Assembly: GCA_005223375.1 (NCBI GenBank)
Contig: RXOD01004648.1
Span: 1 to 19,559 of the forward strand
DNA: 19,559 nt
From: Amoebophrya sp. AT5.2
Lineage: Eukaryota; Sar; Dinophyceae; Syndiniales; Amoebophryaceae
Direction: 5' to 3'
Under the pieces are notes generated by a model that saw nothing but the letters and a program-made list of their open reading frames with translations, did no database searches and was not told the DNA's origin. Positions 1-8,398 of the stretch are shown here, in pieces (the first letter of the stretch is position 1; each line of letters starts with the position of its first letter). Position numbers and translations under genes: made by a program.

Positions 1-843
1 CCGCCCCTTCCGGTCGTTCATGTTCGGCGCGGCGGGCACTTCCCTGGGCGGCCGGCTCAGGTCCCGGAAATCGTAGTACACGATGCGGTCGTTCAGGCAG
101 ATGAAGAGGTGGTCCCCGCACGTGGCGACCCGGTGGAAGCGCTGCCGCATCGGCTCCTGCGCGGCAAAAGGGATCACCGCCTTCGTCTCCCCCGTGAGGA
201 CCTCGACAAGCTTCAGTTCGCGCCCGTTCTCCCAGTAGAAAAACCGCCCGCTGTCGCTCAGCTCCACGCACCCCCGCGCGTACTGCTTGGCGCGCCTCCG
301 GCTCCCGCGTTCCTCGTCCCCGGACCCGCGCTCAGCCCCGTCACTTCCCCGAGCACTACTTTTCGCAGCCTCATTCTTGCACACGCCGGGAAACCTGCGG
401 ACGACACACCCCTTGTTCGGCTCGCCGATCCCGCCGTCCACGTTGCGCAAAACCTGCTTCACGTAGATGAAAAGCAGCCGCCACACCTCGTCCTGCAGCC
501 CCGGCTCGCGAGCGAGGCCGCCCCCGCACGTCCGCCGCAGGCCGGAGGCCTCAAACAGGCCACGCACGTAATCCTCGTAGTACACGCCGAAGTTCTGTAA
601 AATGTACCACTTCCAGTTCTGGTGGCAGCGCGCCGCGACCGACAGCGGGCCGTTGTGGACGGCGACGCAGGAAGTCAGGGAACGGATGTCGAGGTACCCG
701 AGGACGCGATCGAGCACGCCGACGTCGAGAATGTCGGTGATGTTGGCTGGCGGGTCGGGGGTAAACTCCTCGGATGAGGGGGCGGCGAGGACGGATCGAT
801 GGCCCTCGTCGGGAAGAGGCGAGCGGGGTGGCGTCATCTTCAT
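1..843 (-). CDS. F-box protein, 3' part cut by left edge
   Basis: The minus strand is open for 281 codons from the ATG at 843 to the window edge with no stop; an in-frame TAA lies just upstream, and a second in-frame ATG is at 837. Residues about 37-81 read as an F-box: an ILDVGVLDRVLGYLDIRSL-type helix pair followed by a C-A-V...W-K-W pattern, the usual place where a substrate-receptor subunit binds Skp1 in an SCF ubiquitin ligase. A W-x-x-L-F-x-Y segment near residue 125 resembles the post-F-box helix of many family members. After an S/G/E/R-rich linker, residues about 200-275 show short strands (GRFFYWENG, HLFICLNDRIVYYDF) like blades of a beta-propeller used for substrate binding. The propeller call is tentative because the end is missing. 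No intron is needed within the visible part. Confidence 0.65.
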   Translation of the reverse strand, partial: MKMTPPRSPLPDEGHRSVLAAPSSEEFTPDPPANITDILDVGVLDRVLGYLDIRSLTSCVAVHNGPLSVAARCHQNWKWYILQNFGVYYEDYVRGLFEASGLRRTCGGGLAREPGLQDEVWRLLFIYVKQVLRNVDGGIGEPNKGCVVRRFPGVCKNEAAKSSARGSDGAERGSGDEERGSRRRAKQYARGCVELSDSGRFFYWENGRELKLVEVLTGETKAVIPFAAQEPMRQRFHRVATCGDHLFICLNDRIVYYDFRDLSRPPREVPAAPNMNDRKGR

Positions 844-1160
844 CTCTTTTAGTCGTGTCGGGAAATACAATTAAAATGCACTTTGCGGTACGCCGTACTA
901 CCGTACCTATGACCGCTTTCACAAAGCAGCTTCATCTTCAGAAAGAAAGCTATTGCTTGAAAAACGACTTCCCGCTATTCATGTGCGGGGTAAGCGCATG
1001 AAGAACCCCGCAGCCCGTGCCTGTTTGCTCTCGGTTGCAGCTGCAGATAGCGGAATTGGGACTCTCTCTCATGATCTTACAAAACTTGTGTATCCACCAC
1101 GAACCTCATCGTATTAGTTCCGGATCTGTCGCTGGCGCATCACAATTTTTATGGTAATGG

Positions 1161-1253
1161 GTGAGATCAGGCAATATCTCTAGTGAGATCAGGCATTAAA
1201 TAATCCTTGCGATCAGGTAGGATCCGATCGGGTAGTGTCCCCGATCGGGGAGT
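1161..1253. repeat. GATCAGG/GATCGGG short repeat cluster
   Basis: The 13-mer GTGAGATCAGGCA occurs at 1161-1173 and again at 1183-1195, 22 bases apart. A third GATCAGG is at 1211-1217. Two related CCGATCGGG cores follow at about 1224-1245, each a near-palindrome, the second followed by AGTAGG. Function unknown; it could be a regulatory site cluster or decayed repeat. Confidence 0.55.
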
Positions 1254-1547
1254 AGGCAACCGCGCGGTAGAGAGGGCAAGGGTCCGGCGCCAATCAAGTG
1301 ATCCGCCAGCCACCGCTTGTCGTTGCTTCTTCAGCGCCGCCCGCCCTTTCTCCGCGGTCATCGTGATGCGACAAGGAAGAACTTCATACGCAACGACGTG
1401 GCGAAATGGTGGGGGTTGGTTGAGGCGCCGCGTGGAAACGAGCCCACACAAAACGAAGAAGAGAGAGACAGAGGCGGAGAGAGTCGCCCGCCCACCCAGC
1501 AAGAGCAGTACAGTAGCTGTAAGGGGCGGGAATCAATTTCATATATT

Positions 1548-1710
1548 GTCCGCACACTGGAGCGCGCGTGAGACGAAGAGACATCACGGCGTCAGGCGTG
1601 TGGTTGGGAAATCCAAAACAAATCTTGCAAAGTCCGCACACTCGAGCGCGCGTGAGACGAAGAGACATCACGGCGTCGGGCGTGCGGTTGGGATATCCAA
1701 AACAAATCTT
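1548..1710. repeat. 84-base tandem duplication
   Basis: Unit 1 runs 1548-1631 and unit 2 runs 1632-1710, both starting GTCCGCACACT. Over the 79 shared bases I count four mismatches, all single-base substitutions. The period is a multiple of three, so an overlapping plus-strand frame shows a 28-residue repeat, but nothing else supports coding. It looks like a recent local duplication in the spacer. Confidence 0.9.
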
Positions 1711-2029
1711 TCCCGCACGTGATTCATTCTTGATTATCTGAGTAAATTTCCGTCCACTCTATCAGTTCTGTTTTCTCAGTTCTTGAAGAGCTTGTTTGTA
1801 GAGGGGTATCTTTTTCATTTTGAGTGCTCTCTCAGTCTGATCCTGATTCATTGGTCCGGCGGAGGAGCTAGAGTTGCTCCTTGTCGTGCGGATGTACTAC
1901 GAATCGATCTTAGATTTTGTCCAGCTTCTGCATCTCGGATCGGACCTAAGCGACCTAAGCGATCAGTTCATTTTCCGCAACAGTGGCGTTCAGCTTTTTT
2001 TTCTTCGGTAGTTCAAGAATAGCACGCTA

Positions 2030-2098
2030 GCTCTAAACTTATTCATTGTAAAGAGAGACAGAGAGAAATTCCACCACTCGCTCTAAACTTATTTATTG
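2030..2098. repeat. Duplicated 19-mer, 50-base period
   Basis: GCTCTAAACTTATTCATTG at 2030-2048 recurs at 2080-2098 with one mismatch (C to T). The intervening 31 bases are GA-rich and not duplicated. No gene overlaps it. Confidence 0.85.
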
Positions 2099-2653
2099 AG
2101 TAAACATCCTCGTCAATTTTCAACATCTTCAACTTCTCGAATTTGAATTCATACACTAGCTGGATCGCGGTAGGCGAAGACAGAAGGTCGGATTGGTTGG
2201 AAGAAGCCCGAAGAAATCATCAATGAGATTCAGATATATCTAATAATGTCGTAGGCGGACCGTTCGTGACCCTGACCGGGAGTTTCTCTTTGGACTCCTT
2301 CTGAAATGAAAGCTCAATAAAAGCAAAGTAAGTACGTTCGACATACAGAATTAGAATTTTCGCTGGTGGTGCGCATAGTGCAGAGTCCTTTTAGAAGTCT
2401 TTCTTTCCGTTCTACACTGTAGTTGATGTTGCCGATTCTCCGTACTTAGGCGGGTAGTGCATCGTCCGACGTTCGATTTCTTTTGTACTCTCAGCTGGAG
2501 GTGGAGCGAGGCACAGTCATTTCAATTTCTACAGTGCCTGTATGTGTTGAGAACCTCCTGGTCCACTAGCACTGCCTCCACCTCATACAAGTCTTCCCTT
2601 CTCACTTAAGATTAATTTTCGTTCCTCGTACGTTTTCGCTACTTTTGTTAGTT

Positions 2654-5600
2654 TTACTTCTTTTTCACGATTTTCGCCTCCTTCTTTGTCGCAGCTTTGG
2701 CTTTAGCCTTCGCTTTAGGAGCTGCTGCTGCCTTGGCTGCCTTTGGTTTTGGTACCCCGGCCGCGGCTTTCGATTTCGACGTCGCTTTCGGAGCACTCTT
2801 CCTCGAACATGTAGCCGAGGACTTCCCTCCGCCCTGCTTCGGCGAGGGAGCAGCTGCAGCAACATTCTTCATCTTCAACGATCCGCCCCCATTCTGACTT
2901 CCGTTCGCGTTCGACGCCGCTGCACGATTTTCGGCCGCTGGCACGATTACCATGAGTGCGGTTCGGTAAATCAAACAGCCGAAATCTGGCTCCGCTTCAC
3001 GACCAAACATCCCGCCGAAGCTGAACAAACCTCCACCTCCACCAAACTCCCCCTCCTCGTCACTCGAAAACAAAGAATCGTCCTCGCTCGAATCCCCGAA
3101 ACCTCCGCCAAAAGCCCCAGCATTCTTCTTGCTCTTCATGTTTCCCATTTTCTTCTTCTGCTTTTTGACGAACTCTGTGATGACCCGCTCTTCGCCTCCC
3201 TCATCAAAATCTGCGATCCAATGCTGATTCTTCTTGAATTTCCCCTCGTTGAAGGTCCCCATGTAGATATCCTCCACGTCTGGCAAATACCACGAGCTGC
3301 GAGAGTGATACTCGCTCCGCGACATAGACTTCGGCAACTCTGGCGGAAACATGCTCAGGATGTCGTGCTCGATTGAACCGTCAACTCCATCGTCCCAGGG
3401 GTCGTCTTCTTCCAGTCCATCCGTCTCGTAGATGCGAAACTTCATCGATAGCCCCGCCTTTTCCGCAGCTGCAGCAACCAGTTTTTCCGCTGACTTCAAC
3501 TTGTCAATCTGTTTTTTGTCGAGTGCGTCCCGGGCTGTTTTTGCAGGTTTCTTCGGCGCGGCTACGGCTGGCGCTGCGGGTTCCGGTGCTGGTGGCTGTA
3601 GCGAACTCTGTGCCCTGATAGCTTTCAGCAGCCCCTTCTTGAACTCCTCGTCTTTCGCCTTTTTCTGCGTCGCAGTCATCATCTTTGCGCGCGGAATGAT
3701 GTTCGCAGATGAGTAAGTCGCCTGGCACGGAAACATCAGAAGCCCGCCCTTCTGCAGAAACAACGGGTCTGCTGCTTGTTTTCTGAACTCCCGCTCAAGC
3801 GCCGCCAGTATCTTCAGATCGGTCGCTGTCGCCGGCTTGTTCAAAACTTTTTCCGCGTCAAACTTGATGCCGGCATTCGCGCTGGAAAACTTGCGCCACA
3901 GCGCGCTGATCTTCCCGATCCCCGCCTCCGTAACCTCTTCTGGATCGCGTTGCAACACAGATCCCGGCTCCTCGCCATCTTGATCAAAAATGTTTCCGGC
4001 GGCGCCGCCAGCCGCTCCTTTGCCCTTGGGAACGTTTTTGCGAGCAGGCGTCGGAGCGGCAACCGGTCCCGCGCGCGTGCGGTCAGCATACGGCGGAAAA
4101 ACCAGTCGGAGGAAAGACTGGACGTAAAACGCGACGCTGCTGGCTTCGTTGCCGAAATACCTTGGGAAGCGACGTATTGATGCAATAACTACACTTTGTT
4201 GAGACTGACATGCCAAGCATTGCCTGTGTGGTAGATACGGCAACGGTGGGTTGCGAACAAAGTCACAGCGACGAGGTCTTCATGATTATATGCGAGGTCG
4301 GAGCCTACTTCTTTAGTGCCGGAGAACGTACGAGGAACAGCAGCAAGGAGCACAAACCATTCTATACAGTAGCAGGTTAGTACCCCGTATCGCTCCATTG
4401 CGTTTCGCCCGCAAATTTTGCCTCATGCGAGTGCGCTTCTTCGAGAGCCCACACGTCAACCACACCACTCGCCTCCCCATCACGATCACCATATCCGTCG
4501 TAGCCGATGGGATTGGCTTGAAAATGTTTCGAGACTTTTTCTTCGTCCATTCTCCCCGGCACCCTCGTTCCGACGGGAAAACGCGAAAGAAGGTAGTCCC
4601 CGCTGTTCTGGAACTCGTGGCTGAGATACGGAGTGAGGAAGAAGCGTAAATCGCCACCAACCTTCCTCTGCACTATGTCGACTGCTCGGCCGATGGCGGC
4701 GTCCTTACCCTTGAGCTGCAAGATCTGTTGGCGGGTCAATGGCTCGTTGGCACCGCGATCTTTGCTGGGGAAAACTTCGGAATTCGTGTAAAGATGAAAG
4801 CAGGGAAAGCCGACCGTGCCCCCGTTCGTTAAGAACTTCTCATTGTGCAGCAGGTCCGTGAGCAGGTCTGCGAGTTTTTTCTCCTGCTGGACTTGTGTCA
4901 GCTCGCGCGGAATCAGCTCCGAAGCACTATTTTTGTCCGTGCGTTTGATGAGAAAAGCCACTGTCATGCGAACGCCACTGGTGACTTTCGCGATTTCGTG
5001 GTCGATGTCCGAAAAGAATGCAGCGCAGTGGAGGTTGGTGGGATCGGGAACTTGGACTTTCGACGTCGACGAGTGGAACGGGTAGTAGGCTGGCGGTTCC
5101 GTGGCGCCGGCAAGCACCTCTTTGTGCTGGAGCCCGGCGGAGATCTTCATCGCGCCGCCCTAGTGTTCAGTTGGTAGTGGGGTTTCAGATGATGCGACCT
5201 GAATTCTTCTTGATTGTCTTCTTCACCAGATTCATTGATAAATAAGCTCCTCCAAAACAAAAACTATTGACCTCATAGTAGCATCCCCCTAGCCCGACCA
5301 CCAGCGTTCCAAGCATATCATCGCCGCGCGGCGTGTCTTTGTGCTTGACGAAGTGTCCCCCCTCCTGGTATACATTCAGCGAGTACAGCTCGAGAGCCAG
5401 CTCGGTGTCGATTTGCAATCCGCTCTGAATTTTCTCCAACGCCCCACACTGTTTCAAGTACTCGCCGAGGTCGACGCGACCAACCTTCACTTCAAACTTC
5501 TCGGCCGGAAGTTGCAGCGCATCCCGCACAGCCGTGTCCCGCTTTGTCTCTGCACCGTGCCCGAACGCCGCCTGTGGCATCTGCGAGAGCAACGCTTGCA

Positions 5601-6168
5601 GCCGCGCCTTCTGCTCTTGCAGCATGGAACTACGCTTGTTTTTCTGCGCTTCGTGCTCTTCTTTTTCGGCCGCTCTCCGGAACAGATACGACGTCGACGA
5701 GGCATTGTCTGGTAAAGAAGGAGAAGCTTTTATGGCGGGCACGCTCGGCGCGCGGATGCAGAATTCGTTGTTGGAGAGATTGGAAGTATTCGGCGACGAA
5801 AACGTCTCGGGTTGACCTCGCCCGATCAGCTTCACGACTGGAAGCGTCGCAGAGCTTGTCTTCAGTGTGAACGAGGTCGCGAAGGGACACGAAAATCCGG
5901 ACAGCACAGCGCCGAGCTTCGCAGCCTTCTTCTCACTGTACGGAAAGTCGCGCGAACAGCCATGATCGTCCGACCCCGAGACGCTGCCCTCGGCGCTTTC
6001 CCCCTCGTCGGAACCGTCGGACATGCTCACGTCCCGGCCAATGCGTTCCTCCACAGCATTGGAATCGGAATTGGTTCCATCACCGTCTACTTCCATCGGT
6101 GCCGTGCCAGCCGCATTCAGCGACGATCCGCGAATGCGGCCTGGTCCGTCCTCGTGGTAGTCGTCCAT
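2654..6168 (-). CDS. 2-oxoglutarate/Fe(II) dioxygenase (prolyl 4-hydroxylase-like) with H1-like tail, three exons
   Basis: Exons, 5' to 3' on the minus strand: 6168-5272, 5159-4384, 4160-2654, giving 1059 residues. The frame is also open upstream to a GTG at 6219, but 6168 is the first ATG. The catalytic core spans exons 1 and 2: H276-x-D278 in HFVKHKDTPRG, then GTLVV, then GGAMKI right after intron 1, and the distal H353 in DHEIAKVTSG with R363 ten residues later. This is the complete iron triad plus the 2-oxoglutarate-binding arginine of the prolyl-hydroxylase-type 2OG-Fe(II) superfamily. Spliced exon 2/3 yields a TGYFGNE motif like the TGNEG typical of the C-terminal part of such proteins. 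Residues 1-200 are acidic and disordered. Exon 3 carries a second, weaker copy of the C-terminal module (see findings), G/E/D-rich stretches, and a final run of about 100 residues rich in K, A and P like histone H1. That tail suggests nuclear or nucleic-acid contact. The substrate is unknown. Confidence 0.85.
4161..4383 (-). other. Intron 2 of oxygenase gene (223 bases)
   Basis: Reads ACGGG|GTACTAAC ... TTCCCAAG|GTATTT, phase 2. Joining rebuilds DTGYFGNEA. GGTA is repeated at the two ends. Without splicing the frame meets a TAA within six bases of the donor. Confidence 0.9.
5160..5271 (-). other. Intron 1 of oxygenase gene (112 bases)
   Basis: Reads GAG|GTCAATAG ... AACACTAG|GGCGGC on the minus strand, phase 0. 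Joining gives GTLVV-x8-GGAMKI, matching the GTLVV...GGxL spacing of the family. The unspliced frame stops within the intron and 3' sequence. Confidence 0.85.
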
Positions 6169-7064
6169 CTTTCGCGACTTTTTGATTTTGCGATTAAGTA
6201 GAGGTTTTCGCGTGAACACTATTCGATCCGTTTTCTCGTCTTGATGCGAGTATCGAGCTACTTGCTATCGCGTCCTTCGAAGATCTCGATTGGTTTCGGC
6301 AGGGTAGTTCATCCGCTCAACGTTTGTTTCGGTTTTTAGGTTGCTATTTCGATCAATCACCTCCCGGTCGGAGCGAGTCACTCGCACTCGCTCGAGCACG
6401 CAACTGGTTTCACGGTGGTATACTCATCGTGTTGCTCCTCTGTGTGGCGAAAAACGAGCAAGCGAAAACGTCGGCGAAGTAGAATAAAGAACGTAGAACC
6501 CATTACACCGACAACTTGCGAGACTATCGGTTCCCCTTGGCGCAAATGTGCTCGAGTAGGCCTGGGAAATCAAATGTTCACAAAGTCTTTGTCGTTTATT
6601 TGTCGGCCCTGGGCGCATATGTCTCATGCCGCTTTGCGTGAACGAGAGGGTACGCAAGTGTGAAGAACGAAATTATTTCTGACCGCTGTCGCTGAACTTC
6701 TAGCTTACAACTACGTCAATGCAGCATTGATCTTGATTGGGGCTCGTCCATTGCGTAGAATGAGGTGAACAGCAATCCATCGAGGATCCTCGTAAAAGAG
6801 CAATCTTCGCGAGGGGGCAGCCTACCTTTTCAGTTGAAAAGTTGCCACTTCTTTCAGCCAATCTCAATCATGGCCAGGCTCGCTTTATTTAACGCATTCT
6901 TTCATTGTGACGGGGATCGAATCGCCCTGCTTCACATTGCATCACATAGAAGATATTGGCTCGAATTCAAGGAACAGGGGGCAGCTCGACAAGGAGCCCG
7001 TTAGCGGTAAGCACACGAGACTCTTTTCGCGACGGACTGGTGTCTTCCTTCTCGCCAGTCGCTT
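6169..7064. other. 0.9 kb spacer upstream of oxygenase gene
   Basis: I find no supported gene. It should hold the promoter and 5' leader of the oxygenase gene and the 3' end of the FHA gene. Short open frames on both strands (for example 6424-6657 minus and 6765-7004 plus) show no domain or biased composition. Confidence 0.5.
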
Positions 7065-8269
7065 CTACAAAATCCGAAACTTGTACTTGAATACTTTTTG
7101 ACATTTACGCAACGTTTGATCCGCCTCTGATCCGATCGAGATTTCGCAGCCGTCGTACAACTTGAAGGGCCTCTGTTTGGTGTCCACCCGCTTCTTGTCC
7201 ACACAAGTTCCCGCCAGGGAATCGTCCTCCAGGTACCACCGGCCATCTAGCCCGTCTTTTTCCTTCTCGAAGAAAATAGAAAAATGCCCTCGCGATATGG
7301 ACACGTCGACTTCCGGATTGCCGGTTACCTGGGGAATGGGTCTCCTTTTGTGCAACATGGATCATGAAGTGAATGTCATGAAGTGAATGTTGGTTCGACT
7401 ACTCTCGCATAGACTATTCCCGCATGGAGTGATAAGTACGTACCAAGAAGAGGCCCAGCCTGGAAAACTAAAGTTTTTCATACCAATTTCACGGTCGCCT
7501 TGTTATTTGGCACCCCTCCCCTGCCCACCACCGTTTTCTTCTTCGCGCCGGCTTTGCCCAATTCTATCAGCGGCGGCACCTGCGTTACTTGCGTGTCCTC
7601 CACCAGGGATACGAGCACCGCGCTATTTTTCCGCGCCAACACCGCGAACTCCGACCCATCCAGCGGCAGCGGCTTCAGCTTTCGGAGCCGTTCCATAAGC
7701 GGCGTGTTTTCGACTCCGTTGCCCAGACTCCGCGGCCAGTCCAGAAACTCGCGCAGGACTAGGTCGGCGCTCGCGATAATATCCGCCGAACAACCGTTCG
7801 CGCCGGACGAGAAAATGGTGTCGCTGACCAGCTCATTATCGAGCAGGTTGTCCTTCTTCGAGAACCAGTTGAGCAAACTGCGCCCCGTGATCCCCTTCTG
7901 CTTCACCTCGGGGGCGAGGCGGGCAACCGCCGCCTCCGGGTGGTCGAGGAATTGCTGCGCGAGCTGACCGCTGTCCTGGTCCTTCAGGGTGAAGTAGCGC
8001 TCCTGCGCCCGGGCCGCGCGCTCGCCGTGCTTCTCGAGCGTCTCGGCATAGACCTTGCGAAGCCGCTCGGCGCCATCCTGCCTCTGCGCCTCGGCCTGCT
8101 GCTGAGCTTCAAGCCGCGCCTTCTCCGCCTTGCACTGCCGCTCCAGCTTGGGCTTCAGCTCTTGCCTGTGCCCGATGGACGTGGTGGAGGTGATGAACTC
8201 GGCAAAAAAAAAACAAATGGGGAAAAGTCGAAACAAAATGCAAAACGGAGTAGGCTCCTGCACTTTCAT
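7065..8269 (-). CDS. Coiled-coil protein with C-terminal FHA domain, two or three exons
   Basis: The last exon is 7328-7065 and the main exon runs from about 8269 to 7484, giving 349 residues from the ATG at 8269. The C-terminal FHA (phosphothreonine-binding) domain is split by the intron: GR of TVVGRGG lies in the first exon, SRGH and FSIFFE follow after the join, then WYLEDDSLAGT, a KLYDG turn and ISIG, ending KFRIL. The asparagine normally before G-T is alanine here. Residues from about 30 to 110 form a charged, Q/E/K/R-rich coiled coil. The middle has two leucine-rich stretches of unknown function. The start is uncertain: an ATG at 8359 is also in frame, and a hydrophobic stretch just before the coiled coil may be an unrecognised intron (8198-8263) rather than a membrane segment. 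It begins about 130 bases after the preceding gene's stop. Confidence 0.7.
7329..7483 (-). other. Intron inside the FHA domain (155 bases, or 185 with alternative donor)
   Basis: The acceptor is CCATTCCCCAG|GTAACC. Two phase-0 donors fit: TTG|GTATGA with the intron starting at 7483, and GGG|GTGCCA starting at 7513. They differ by 30 bases, so both keep frame. The longer intron leaves 13 residues between GR and SR, closer to the usual FHA spacing; the shorter has the better donor consensus. Confidence 0.75.
8198..8263 (-). other. Possible 66-base 5' intron of the FHA gene
   Basis: GTGCAG follows ATG-AAA, and a run of ten T then GCCGAG precedes the coiled-coil segment, resembling a pyrimidine tract plus acceptor. 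Removal keeps frame and deletes the odd hydrophobic stretch FCILFRLFPICFFFAE. The segment has no stop, so retention is equally possible. Confidence 0.35.
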
Positions 8270-8398
8270 AGACACCCTTTCATCGTCGAGAGTGATTGAG
8301 GAAACTGTTTCTCGGGGGTGGAGGAAAAGAAACGACCACTGCAGGCACATCGACATCATCAAGAGCGATAGTAGCAAATAAAATAAATTGCAGCAATA

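Larger units (their letters stand above)
844..2653. other. 1.8 kb spacer between oxygenase and F-box genes
   Basis: I see no convincing gene here. It holds the 5' region of the F-box gene (near 844-1000), the 3' region of the oxygenase gene (near 2600-2653), a GATCAGG-type repeat cluster, an 84-base tandem duplication and a duplicated 19-mer, listed separately. A plus-strand frame at 1207-1722 is open for 171 codons but is arginine-rich and gains its length from the tandem duplication, so I do not call it a gene. Confidence 0.6.

Noticed and set aside
1207..1722. Plus-strand open frame of 171 codons with a 28-residue repeat
   Set aside because: Arginine-rich, no domain, length extended by the tandem duplication whose period is a multiple of three, and opposite to all supported genes.
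8193..8250. Membrane segment in the FHA protein
   Set aside because: The hydrophobic run is read from a T-rich stretch that looks like an intron's pyrimidine tract and can be removed in frame; no other sign of membrane insertion.
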